Shown: positions 25,520-33,319 of the stretch, one piece after another | Position numbering within the stretch: position 1 is the first letter of the stretch | Layout of the letters: every line of letters starts with the position of its first letter | Assembly (NCBI RefSeq): GCF_010091925.1 | Contig: NZ_WVID01000044.1 | Span: 1-34,086 of the forward strand | Direction of reading: 5' to 3' | DNA from: Nostoc sp. B(2019) | Lineage (GTDB): Bacteria > Cyanobacteriota > Cyanobacteriia > Cyanobacteriales > Nostocaceae | Length of the DNA: 34,086 bases | Made by a program: the position numbers and the translations under genes | The notes under the pieces: model-generated | What the model saw: only the letters and a program-made list of their open reading frames with translations | Databases searched by the model: none | Told to the model about the DNA's origin: nothing

Positions 25520-27229
25520 ATGCGTTACTTTGTATTAGCTACAGACTACGATGGCACACTAGCTACAGATGGTCGTGTGCATGATGAAACTTTAACTGCA
25601 CTCAAACATCTGCGGGCTTCTGGTCGCAAACTTATCTTAGTGACAGGTAGACAGCTAGATGATTTACTGCAAGTTTTTGAGCAAATCGATTTGTTTGATT
25701 ATGTGGTGGCGGAAAACGGTGCTTTATTGTATTCACCAGCTTCCCGTCAAGAAAAGCTATTGGCCGAGCAACCACCAGAAGAGTTTATCAAAACATTGCG
25801 CGATCGCAAAGTAGATCCCCTATCAGTAGGACGAGTTATCGTCGCCACTTGGCATCCCCAAGAAACAACAGTTCTCCAAACCATCCGCGACTTAGGATTA
25901 GAACTGCAAGTCATCTTTAATAAAGGTGCAGTCATGGTGTTGCCTTCAGGTATCAACAAAGCGGTGGGATTAGCCGCTGCGTTGGATGAGATGAAGTTAT
26001 CACCGCACAATGTTGTTGGGGTTGGGGATGCGGAAAATGACCACGCCTTTCTCAGCCTATGTGAGTTTTCTGTAGCGGTTGCTAATGCTTTACCAATGCT
26101 CAAAGAGCGTGTAGATTTTGTCACTGATGGTAAGCGAGGGGATGGCGTCATTGAACTGATTGACAAACTGATCGCTTCAGATTTGTCTGAACTGGATGAG
26201 CAGTTGCAAAGACATAATATCTTGTTGGGTACGAAAGAAGACGGCTCTGAAGTAAATATTCAACCTTATGCCACCAGCATCTTACTAGCTGGGACTTCTG
26301 GGGGTGGAAAATCTACTCTCGCTACAGCCGTGCTAGAGCGCATCGCTGAGCAAGACTACCAATTTTGCATCATTGACCCAGAAGGCGACTATGAAAACTT
26401 TGAAAATGGCGTTATTTTAGGTGATGCCACACGTTCACCAAGGTTGACAGAAATTTTGGATTTACTTGAGAAACCCCATGAAAATGTTGTGATTAACTTG
26501 TTGGGTATTGCTGTAGAGGATCGTCCTGGCTTTTTTGCGGAAATTTTACCTGCTTTGCTAGAATTGCGATCGCGCACTGGTCGCCCTCACTGGATAGTTG
26601 TAGATGAAGCACATCACCTCATACCTTCATCTTGGAATCCCGCCGCGCTAACATTACCCCAACAACTCAAGGGCTTGATGCTAATTACAGTTCATCCCGA
26701 TCAGATTGCATCAGCAGGCTTGTCATTGATAGATACTATCCTCACCGTAGGCAATTCACCAGAAGCAAACATCAAAACATTCTGCGAAACTTTAGGTGAT
26801 TGTCCGCCGCAACTTTCGCCCCAAAGCCTAGAGCCGGGAGAAGCACTAGTTTGGTTTAGAGAAACAACAGAACCATTCCGTTTTCGCATTACTCCTGGGC
26901 ATACCGAACGCCGTCGTCATGTCCGCAAATATGCAGAAGGTGAACTTGGACAAGACAAAAGTTTTTACTTCCGAGGAACCCAGGGAAAGTTAAATCTCCG
27001 CGCTCAAAACCTGATTTTGTTCACTCAAATGGCAGAGGGTGTGGATGACGAAACTTGGTTATATCATCTGCAACAAGGAGATTATTCGCGGTGGTTTCAA
27101 GAAGCAATTAAGGATGAATCTTTAGCAGAGGAAGCCGAGAAAATTGAGAAACGGCCTCACATTTCATCTGATGAAAGTCGTGCAGCAATTAAAGAAGCGA
27201 TCGCCCAACGCTATACTCTCCCAGCTTAA
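25520..27229 (+). CDS. Fusion of HAD-IIB phosphatase and P-loop ATPase
   Basis: A 569-residue two-domain protein. Residues 1-225 are a Cof/SPP-like HAD phosphatase: motif I ATDYDGTLATDG (nucleophile Asp9, acid Asp11), motif II LVTGRQ, a Lys in SGINKAVGL, and motif IV VGVGDAENDHAF. Residues ~240-470 are a P-loop ATPase resembling the DUF87/HerA-VirB4 group, with Walker A AGTSGGGKST (~257-266) and Walker B WIVVDEAHH (~358-366). The phosphatase motifs are intact, so both activities are plausible. The substrate and the reason for the fusion are unknown. The C terminus is helical. Its last 4 bp overlap the end of the convergent DUF433 gene. Confidence 0.9.
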   Translation: MRYFVLATDYDGTLATDGRVHDETLTALKHLRASGRKLILVTGRQLDDLLQVFEQIDLFDYVVAENGALLYSPASRQEKLLAEQPPEEFIKTLRDRKVDPLSVGRVIVATWHPQETTVLQTIRDLGLELQVIFNKGAVMVLPSGINKAVGLAAALDEMKLSPHNVVGVGDAENDHAFLSLCEFSVAVANALPMLKERVDFVTDGKRGDGVIELIDKLIASDLSELDEQLQRHNILLGTKEDGSEVNIQPYATSILLAGTSGGGKSTLATAVLERIAEQDYQFCIIDPEGDYENFENGVILGDATRSPRLTEILDLLEKPHENVVINLLGIAVEDRPGFFAEILPALLELRSRTGRPHWIVVDEAHHLIPSSWNPAALTLPQQLKGLMLITVHPDQIASAGLSLIDTILTVGNSPEANIKTFCETLGDCPPQLSPQSLEPGEALVWFRETTEPFRFRITPGHTERRRHVRKYAEGELGQDKSFYFRGTQGKLNLRAQNLILFTQMAEGVDDETWLYHLQQGDYSRWFQEAIKDESLAEEAEKIEKRPHISSDESRAAIKEAIAQRYTLPA

Positions 27230-27438
27230 GTAAAAGCAAGGTTGTAATCTGCGGCAAAAGCGAGACAAGCTTTGATGTCTTGAGCAGTGAGTTCAAAAAA
27301 GTCTTCCAGAATTTCCGCCTCCGTCATACCACCCGCAAGGTATTCCAAAATATCATACACAGTAATTCGCATTCCTCGAATGCAAGGTTTACCACTGCGT
27401 TTGCCAGGTTCGATTGTAATAATACCTTGGTAATTCAT
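27226..27438 (-). CDS. DUF433 family protein, orphan
   Basis: A 70-residue protein with the complete DUF433 motif: ITIEPGKRSGKPCIRGMRIT, then VYDILEYLAGGMTEAEILED and a final helix. Members normally precede a DUF5615 PIN-like gene, but none follows here: the HAD-ATPase gene is immediately convergent, with a 4-bp overlap. The C terminus (ADYNLAFT) is shorter than usual. It may be an orphan antitoxin or a stand-alone DNA-binding protein. Confidence 0.85.
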   Translation of the reverse strand: MNYQGIITIEPGKRSGKPCIRGMRITVYDILEYLAGGMTEAEILEDFFELTAQDIKACLAFAADYNLAFT

Positions 27439-27491
27439 AAGTTAGCAGGGATGTTTGCCTACGAACATAATAGCGGGAGGCTGTTGTAGCA

Positions 27492-27920
27492 TCATAAATT
27501 TAGATGGTAATTAGACGTACTACGCCACTCTTTTAATCCAACGCCAGACCACAATAAAAAGCCTATAAGTAAAAGTCCCGTAACTCCATCTAGCCATATC
27601 AAACAATGCATTTTCAAAGACATCGGAGCAAGCATCGGAAACAGATAATGCCCCGGACTGGAGATACTGGTGATGGAGTACAGCCCCAAGGAAAGGTATG
27701 CTAACCAAAACATACCTTTTGTATATAACCAATATCCCAGCAGGCCTATTGGAGTCATCACAATCACAACACTAATTACTCCAATGGAAGTAAACCACTC
27801 TGGGCCAGGATATCGACTTATAAATAGTGCATTGTCTATGTAGTGTAGCCAAGTAGAAATCAAGTTGAATGTAATGATAGCTAGCAGAATCTTCTGACGG
27901 AGGCTAAAAGGGTTTGTCAT
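27492..27920 (-). CDS. Small four-helix membrane protein, unknown
   Basis: A 142-residue protein with about four transmembrane segments: ILLAIITFNLISTWLHYI, IGVISVVIVMTPIGLLGYWL, MFWLAYLSLGLYSITSI and WLDGVTGLLLIGFLLWSGVG. A conserved-looking TWLHYIDNALF sits at the end of helix 1. I do not recognise the family. It follows the desaturase gene on the same strand after 83 bp and could be co-transcribed. The DUF433 gene is 53 bp further on. Confidence 0.75.
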   Translation of the reverse strand: MTNPFSLRQKILLAIITFNLISTWLHYIDNALFISRYPGPEWFTSIGVISVVIVMTPIGLLGYWLYTKGMFWLAYLSLGLYSITSISSPGHYLFPMLAPMSLKMHCLIWLDGVTGLLLIGFLLWSGVGLKEWRSTSNYHLNL

Positions 27921-28003
27921 TAAACACCATTGCGTTACAAATTGCTAAGCCGACTGCTGATCGTGCCGTCGGCATAGTAAATCTATGATGGTTTAGTGGC
28001 AAT

Positions 28004-28861
28004 TTATTTTTGCCCTGCGGCTTGAGGCGGATGTGAGACAACCTTTTTGGCTAAACCCAAAGTCTTCAAGACTTTGATGCTCCACCAAGTCATATCAATT
28101 TCCCACCATAACAATCCAGATTTGGCCATGTGGGGATAAGTATGATGGTTGTTGTGCCATCCTTCTCCATAGGTCATCAGGGATACCCACCAAAGATTAC
28201 GAGCGCCGTCATTAGCATCAAAGGTGCGATAACCCCACAGATGTGATGCAGAGTTCACGAACCACGTCGAGTGCCAGAGCAAGACTGACCTGACAAAAAT
28301 GCCATAGATTACAAAAGACCACCCTCCTAAAGCAAACAATAGTAACCCGAAGGGAATTTGTAGGAGTAGGAAGTAGCGGTCTAGCCAGCGATAGAAAGGT
28401 TGTCTGGCTAAGTCTGGTGCATATTTTTGATAAACTTCATAGTCAAAAAACTCTGGACGAGGGTAGAAAATCCACAGAATATGGCTCCACCAAAAGCCTC
28501 GCTGAGCGGAGTAAGGGTCTAGGTCAATATCTTCGGTGTGAGCATGATGCTGGCGGTGTCCACCAACCCAAAAAATAGGCCCTCCTTGGAGAGCAACAGC
28601 TCCAATGGTGGCGATCGCATACTCTAACCACTTGGGAACCTGGAAACTTCGATGGCTCAGTAATCGATGATATCCCAGGCAAATGCCAATGCTGCCAAAC
28701 AACCAATGGAGAAACAGCAGCAAACCTAATGCTGGCCAGGAGAAAAACCAAGGAGCCAAGAGAGCTAAGGCATGAAATGCAGTAAAAAACACCACATTTA
28801 CCCATCTGAGTCGAGGGGAATTTCCTCTCTCAGGGGCGAACGCCGTAAAATTTGCGGTCAT
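28004..28861 (-). CDS. desC: Acyl-lipid delta-9-type fatty acid desaturase
   Basis: A 285-residue membrane di-iron desaturase. The three histidine boxes are H65-RLLS-H70, H102-RQ-HH106 and H236-NN-HH240. Flanking text such as GYHRLLSHRSF, WVGGHRQHHAH and GEGWHNNHHTYP is typical of stearoyl/delta-9 desaturases. It would insert the first double bond into membrane acyl chains, using ferredoxin in cyanobacteria. Hydrophobic helices at ~22-60 and ~165-200 fit the four-helix topology. It diverges from a TetR-family gene, with two matching palindromes between them, so TetR control is likely. The exact DesC subclass (sn-1 or sn-2, C16 or C18) cannot be read from sequence alone. Confidence 0.9.
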   Translation of the reverse strand: MTANFTAFAPERGNSPRLRWVNVVFFTAFHALALLAPWFFSWPALGLLLFLHWLFGSIGICLGYHRLLSHRSFQVPKWLEYAIATIGAVALQGGPIFWVGGHRQHHAHTEDIDLDPYSAQRGFWWSHILWIFYPRPEFFDYEVYQKYAPDLARQPFYRWLDRYFLLLQIPFGLLLFALGGWSFVIYGIFVRSVLLWHSTWFVNSASHLWGYRTFDANDGARNLWWVSLMTYGEGWHNNHHTYPHMAKSGLLWWEIDMTWWSIKVLKTLGLAKKVVSHPPQAAGQK

Positions 28862-28963
28862 AACAATTCCTGTTTATGGATGATCAAGCGATTTGCTTTT
28901 TTCTGGGTGCAACCCTACAGGGATTTACCTGCTCTGTATATTAGTTTGTTACAGTGAAGCAAA

Positions 28964-28978
28964 GCAAGTATCACTTAC
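28964..28978. promoter_or_regulatory. Putative TetR operator, site 1
   Basis: GCAAGTATCACTTAC, an imperfect palindrome centred on T28971. It matches the perfect site at 29010-29026 at 13 of 15 positions. It lies about 103 bp from the desaturase start codon and could overlap that promoter. Confidence 0.55.
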
Positions 28979-29009
28979 ATCTGTCATGCTAACAATTCTT
29001 TTCTTTTTA

Positions 29010-29026
29010 TGCAAGTGTCACTTGCA
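29010..29026. promoter_or_regulatory. Putative TetR operator, site 2
   Basis: TGCAAGTGTCACTTGCA, a perfect 17-bp palindrome with 8-bp arms around T29018. It ends 8 bp before the TetR start codon and so overlaps the ribosome-binding region, a position suited to autorepression. Confidence 0.65.
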
Positions 29027-29034
29027 TTTTCTGT

Positions 29035-30264
29035 ATGTCGTCTCAACCCCTTTCAACTCGTCAACGTCTGATTGAAGCCGCACTTGAGTTGTTTACGGCT
29101 CAGGGAGTAAGTTCTACCACAACTCGCCAAATTGCTGAAAAAGCCGAAGTTAATGAAGTGACACTATTCCGTAATTTTGGCAATAAGCATGGACTGCTTT
29201 TGGCTGTGCTGGAAGAATCCGCAGCCTTCAAGAATTTAGGCGAGTCACTGGTACGGCGGGCAACTCCGCCGGGGAATGTCTACCAAGCTCTAAAGGATTA
29301 TGCAAGCGATAGCTTACACGCATTAGAACGAGTACCAGAGTTTGTCCGGTCTGTGGTGGGTGAAGCCGACCAATTCCCGGCAGAAAATCGCCGCGCTTTA
29401 GGAAGAGGAGTCACAGAAGCAAACCGCTATGTAGCCCAGTATTTAGCTACTGTAATCCAGCAAGGACACCTAAATACCTATTTACCCGCAGAAAAATTAG
29501 CTAGTTTGCTAAATGGGATGATTTTGGGATATGCCGTAATTGAATTTACCAGTGAATTTCATGAACTTTGGGAAGATCGAGATGATTTTCTAGAGAATTT
29601 AGTGGAGTTATTTTTACACGGCGCTATGTCATTCTCAGCGGAATCAGCAACAGACTCCTTGTCAGGAAACCTTATTACTAGGGAAGTGGCTGATTTGCCT
29701 GCTGGTTTAGTCCACGAAATTCTCCGACAAGCCAGGAAGGCTGGAGTACAAGATTATGCACTAGCTTACGTGTTGTTTGGTGCTGGGTTATCTGTAACAG
29801 AAATAGTCAATTTGCAGCGATCGCACCAAATCTATGATCCTCAAGGGCATTTTTTGCAAATCACAACCCCAGGATTTGTCCGCCAAGTACCTGTGAATCA
29901 GTGGATTCTGGGCAACCGCTATGGTTCCTACACCAATAATCCTTTAACTAAATGGTTGAAAAGCCGTAAAGATAGTCAACCCGCCATGTTTCTTAATGGA
30001 TCTGGTCAACCAATCTCAGAGTCAGAGCTGCAAGTACATTGGCAAACATGGACTGAGGGATTATTAACTCCTCAAGGACAAGCGCCAGCGATCGCCCAGG
30101 CACAACAAACCTGGTGTGTAGAAATGTTAATGCGAGGTATTAACTTAGAAAATTTAAGTATTTTAACTGCTTGCGATCGGAGCCAGTTGCAGCCTTATGC
30201 CAAGAGAGCCAGAGAAAAGGCGGCCTTAGAGCAAGCGATCCGTTTAGATCATAAGCCTGGATAA
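29035..30264 (+). CDS. TetR-family regulator with integrase-like C-terminal half
   Basis: A 409-residue protein, twice the usual ~200 of TetR regulators. Residues 1-60 are the TetR helix-turn-helix (STRQRLIEAALELFTAQGVS, then TTRQIAEKAEVNEVTLFRNF). Residues ~60-205 are the helical ligand domain. The rest (~225-405) resembles a tyrosine-recombinase catalytic fold: ALAYVLFGAGLSVTEIVNLQ matches the box-I helix pair, FLQITTPGFVRQVPV the beta hairpin, and CVEMLMRGINLENLSILT the box-II helices. The catalytic Arg (GLR) reads GLS, and HxxR is absent, so recombinase activity is not expected. A role as an extra DNA-binding or dimerisation domain is inferred. The regulator probably controls itself and the divergent desaturase. 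Confidence 0.88.
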   Translation: MSSQPLSTRQRLIEAALELFTAQGVSSTTTRQIAEKAEVNEVTLFRNFGNKHGLLLAVLEESAAFKNLGESLVRRATPPGNVYQALKDYASDSLHALERVPEFVRSVVGEADQFPAENRRALGRGVTEANRYVAQYLATVIQQGHLNTYLPAEKLASLLNGMILGYAVIEFTSEFHELWEDRDDFLENLVELFLHGAMSFSAESATDSLSGNLITREVADLPAGLVHEILRQARKAGVQDYALAYVLFGAGLSVTEIVNLQRSHQIYDPQGHFLQITTPGFVRQVPVNQWILGNRYGSYTNNPLTKWLKSRKDSQPAMFLNGSGQPISESELQVHWQTWTEGLLTPQGQAPAIAQAQQTWCVEMLMRGINLENLSILTACDRSQLQPYAKRAREKAALEQAIRLDHKPG

Positions 30265-30687
30265 CAGCGTGAGCTGTTTATAGCGTTTCCTAATCTGTTG
30301 AGGTATAAATTTATCTGTCTTGAAAAATTTTGTGCCGGGAAACTCCGTTCGCCTTTGGCGTTGGCGGAGCCATCGCCATGCGGGTCTTACTGCCCAACCG
30401 TTCTTTCAGAACGATTGCCTTGTGTCCAAAGGACACAAGGGAGAGGCGCAAGGCTTTGCGCCTCTCGGCAGTGATAAAGACCATCGCCGGAAACCAGCGC
30501 ACCCTGCGGGAAGCAAGCTACAGACTTCTCTCCGCCTATAGAACTTTCCGCTGTGTTCATCTACTACGCAAAACCGTCCCTCTCCGAATCGCAGAGGGAC
30601 AGACTTGAACTTTAGTTCAAGTCAGGGAGAGGTTTATCAAATTCACGTTAATGCGATCGCCAAATCATATTCAGGACTATCTGTCCT
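30265..30687. repeat. Cluster of palindromic repeats
   Basis: A gene-free stretch packed with hairpins. They are: GTTCT-TTC-AGAAC near 30400; CCTTGTGTCC/GGACACAAGG (30418-30440); GAGAGGCGCAA/TTGCGCCTCTC (30441-30466); GTCCCTCT/AGAGGGAC (30576-30600); and GACTTGAAC/GTTCAAGTC (30602-30623). Two are directly adjacent. Short frames in this block are artefacts of repeat DNA. No transposase is seen. Confidence 0.75.
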
Positions 30688-30751
30688 AATTACGCATTAC
30701 GTAAAGCATACGGCATAGCTACGCTTAGAGCCTAGCCCCAGGGCGAATTAG
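30688..30751. repeat. Dispersed repeat, copy B
   Basis: It aligns with 5250-5330: AATTACGCATTACGTAAAGC, then ACGGCATAGCTACGCTTAGA, then TAGCCCCAGGGCGAATTAG. It lacks about 10 bp from the middle of copy A. It ends 4 bp before the invertase stop codon, the same position and orientation relative to a gene as copy A. Confidence 0.8.
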
Positions 30752-30754
30752 TCC

Positions 30755-32158
30755 CTACAAACTACATCCCGGCCCTTCAAGACCCTCGGCAAAACTGATT
30801 AATTCCAATGAATCTGGGTTTGCCATTAATTGCTTTGCTGCTAGTAATCCAGCAATACTCCAAGTTTGATAAATCCGGGCTTCTTTACCAATTAGCCGAC
30901 CATTATTGCCATCGTAGTATTCTGGAAATTGATCCTGAAATAAACGGCTTTCAGCAACGGCGATCGCTTCTTGAGCAAGTTCTACCCGGCCTGTTTTCTG
31001 TGCTGCCGCAGTAAATAACCAAAGTAAAACAGGCCAGTTCCCGCCGTTATGATAAGACCAAGCAATATTTTTAGGGTCACATCCTGTAACAATCTGCCAC
31101 TCTAAACCTTCCAAAGCGGGAAAGCAGATTTTAACAGGCATATAGCCAATCAAGTCTTCCCAGCGTTGAGCAAACAAATTCATGATGCTTTGAGATTCTT
31201 CTTCGCTAGCTAAAGAAGATATAATTGCCATCAAATTTCCCAAAGCAAAAAAGCGAAAATCCATCCGTCCCGGTCCTAGATTTCCTGCTAAATATCCTCC
31301 AGTTTCGGGCAACCATTCGGTTAACCAACTGGGTATTGATTGTGAGTAGATATTAAACTTGTTGGCAACTTCTTTACCAAACTCATCACCTTTGTAGCGA
31401 TAAATTTCCCGCAATCGCTTTAGGTCTAGCCAGTAATAGTTACGGATGTGATATTTTAAAGTTCCCAATCGCTGAGCAACGTTGCGGAGATAGCGATCGC
31501 CATTTCCATCCGGCAAAAGCAATTCACTAGCAGCCCTGAGAGACGCATAAAATAACACTTGAATTTCTAGAGGATGTTCGTAGACTCCCATCCGACGGTC
31601 AATCATAAACGCGCCATCGGGAACTAACATCGTTGGGTACATGGAAAACCGATGTACCAGGCAAAGATCTAGAATTAGCTTGATTCCTTCTTGAAAGTTT
31701 GGCTGACGCGCTAGAGCCAAATCGCCTGTCGCCTTTTCATAAGCCCGCAGCAGCAGAATCCACCACATACAAGAATCAACTGGAGGAACACGAGCGATCG
31801 CTTGCTCCCCAAAATCAGCGATCAAAAATTCCTCACTCCCACTGCCTACTACTTTAAAACTTGCAGGCATCAACCCGGCTCCCGGTTCAAAGCAGTCTAT
31901 CTGCTTTTCATGGCTTTGTAGTTTGAGTGTTTCTATTAAAAAGTTGCGAACAATCTCTGTTTTGCCATGCATGAGAAACACTAAGGCAGAAGGCACAAAA
32001 TCGCGGAGAAAGCACTGGTCATAATTGAGTGCATTTGACTCCGGATCGTGGGCGGCTACACTACCAATGGGTTTTCCTTGGTAATAAATTATGGAGTTTT
32101 CTAGGAGTTTCCAGGCTTGTGTTTCTAGTAAATTGTTCTTGTTGATCGCGCGAGTCAT
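30755..32158 (-). CDS. invA: Alkaline/neutral invertase, GH100
   Basis: A 467-residue GH100 enzyme that hydrolyses sucrose to glucose and fructose in the cytoplasm. The (alpha/alpha)6 barrel signature runs from [19 protein letters not shown] to [17 protein letters not shown]. The likely catalytic acid is Asp187 in AFMIDRRMG and the nucleophile/base Glu413 in FPEYYDG. These are one residue off the Asp188/Glu414 known for Anabaena InvA, which supports orthology. No signal peptide is present. It follows the SDR gene after 60 bp on the same strand. The other Anabaena paralogue, InvB, is the alternative identity. Start ATG at 32158. Confidence 0.92.
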   Translation of the reverse strand: MTRAINKNNLLETQAWKLLENSIIYYQGKPIGSVAAHDPESNALNYDQCFLRDFVPSALVFLMHGKTEIVRNFLIETLKLQSHEKQIDCFEPGAGLMPASFKVVGSGSEEFLIADFGEQAIARVPPVDSCMWWILLLRAYEKATGDLALARQPNFQEGIKLILDLCLVHRFSMYPTMLVPDGAFMIDRRMGVYEHPLEIQVLFYASLRAASELLLPDGNGDRYLRNVAQRLGTLKYHIRNYYWLDLKRLREIYRYKGDEFGKEVANKFNIYSQSIPSWLTEWLPETGGYLAGNLGPGRMDFRFFALGNLMAIISSLASEEESQSIMNLFAQRWEDLIGYMPVKICFPALEGLEWQIVTGCDPKNIAWSYHNGGNWPVLLWLFTAAAQKTGRVELAQEAIAVAESRLFQDQFPEYYDGNNGRLIGKEARIYQTWSIAGLLAAKQLMANPDSLELISFAEGLEGPGCSL

Positions 32159-32218
32159 AAAGCGTTTAATTCCACTACTAGTCTCGGTTCAATTGTGGAA
32201 AGCACGCCAGCCAAACTC

Positions 32219-33028
32219 TCAAGCTGACCAGGCTTCTCGGAAGTCAGCATAAAGAGTTAGTCCACCATCTACAAACAGAGTTTGTCCAGTGATGTAAGCG
32301 GCTTCATCCGAAGCTAAAAAAGCTACTACTGCTGCCATTTCTTCAGAAGTGCCTGCACGTCCCATTGGGATGTGACTTTCCACGATCGCCTTTTTTTCGG
32401 GGTTATCTGTCCAGTCTTGATTGATGGGCGTAATCGTGGCTCCGGGCCCAATGGCGTTTACACGAATACTCCGGTTGGCATATTCCAACGCCAGGCTTTT
32501 GGTCAGATTTTCCATACCGCCTTTGCTAATTGAATAGCTGATATACATCGGTCGAGGAATAATTTCGTGAACGCTGGAAACATTAATAATTACCCCCGAA
32601 CGATTTTGAGACAGGAGGTGTTTAATAGTTTCACGGGCGCAAAGGTAAGCACCCCGGAGGTTTACCGCAATCACCTGGTCAAAGTCTGCTGTGGTAACTT
32701 CGTGAGATGAAGATTCTGTTTGAATACCAGCATTGTTGACGAGAATATCTACACTGCCAAATTCATCAACCACGGCGTTGACCATTTCAATAATGTCTGA
32801 TTCCTGGGAAACATCTCCCTGGACTAGAAGCGACTTCACACCACAATTTTCGATATTTCCGCAGGCTTTTTGCATTGCCATTTCTTCCGTATCAACCCCG
32901 CCTTCAGGGTCTTTGCGGTAATTAATAGCGATGTTGCACCCCTCTTGGGCAAGTCTCACAGCGATCGCCTGACCAATACCTGACGTTGCGCCTGTAATTA
33001 AGGCGTTTTTGCCCTTTAATCCTATCAT
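32219..33028 (-). CDS. SDR family, glucose 1-dehydrogenase-like
   Basis: A 269-residue classical short-chain dehydrogenase. The NAD(P)-binding motif is TGATSGIG (12-19); Arg38 in INYRKD suggests NADP. NNAG is at 98-101. Catalytic Ser151/152 (NVSS), Tyr165 and Lys169 (YSISK) are intact. VDGGLTLY at the end is typical of glucose 1-dehydrogenase-like members. The ATG at 33028 has GAGGGA upstream; a 12-residue longer reading is rejected. It is the first gene of a two-gene unit with invertase, so glucose released from sucrose is a plausible substrate. Other sugars or alcohols cannot be excluded. Confidence 0.9.
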   Translation of the reverse strand: MIGLKGKNALITGATSGIGQAIAVRLAQEGCNIAINYRKDPEGGVDTEEMAMQKACGNIENCGVKSLLVQGDVSQESDIIEMVNAVVDEFGSVDILVNNAGIQTESSSHEVTTADFDQVIAVNLRGAYLCARETIKHLLSQNRSGVIINVSSVHEIIPRPMYISYSISKGGMENLTKSLALEYANRSIRVNAIGPGATITPINQDWTDNPEKKAIVESHIPMGRAGTSEEMAAVVAFLASDEAAYITGQTLFVDGGLTLYADFREAWSA

Positions 33029-33173
33029 ATTTCTTCCCTCGTCTGTCTGTGCTTTAACTTGCATTCAGTTACAAGCTAAGAGTTTGTCATGATTGCATTT
33101 GTATTATTTGAAGAAAATTCTGAGCGCTAACTTTCGACACTCAGAATTCAGTGATTTTAAATTCCTTATACGG

Positions 33174-33307
33174 AGCTGCATTCAAGCCTCGCTTTGAATT
33201 AGTGGTCTGTTTATAGTAAGGACTTTAGTCCTTGATTTTTTAAGCACTAAAGTGCTTACTACGAACCTCTCAAAATTGCGACAGACTATTTAGGACTGAA
33301 TGCAGCT
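33174..33307. repeat. MITE-like nested palindromic element
   Basis: A 134-bp stretch bounded by perfect 11-bp inverted repeats, AGCTGCATTCA (33174-33184) and TGAATGCAGCT (33297-33307). Inside, two 20-bp arms (33214-33233 and 33242-33261) are inverted copies with two mismatches. Each arm is itself a palindrome: AAGGAC-TTTA-GTCCTT and AAGCAC-TAAA-GTGCTT. There is no coding capacity, and no target duplication was recognised. Confidence 0.7.
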
Positions 33308-33319
33308 TGGCGTTAGCCC

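Noticed and set aside
28772-29075. Small plus-strand frames before the TetR gene
   Set aside because: They overlap the desaturase 5' end and the operator region and have no supported start.
30320-30608. Short plus- and minus-strand frames in the hairpin cluster
   Set aside because: They are formed by palindromic repeat DNA, lack ribosome sites, and differ from real genes in composition.
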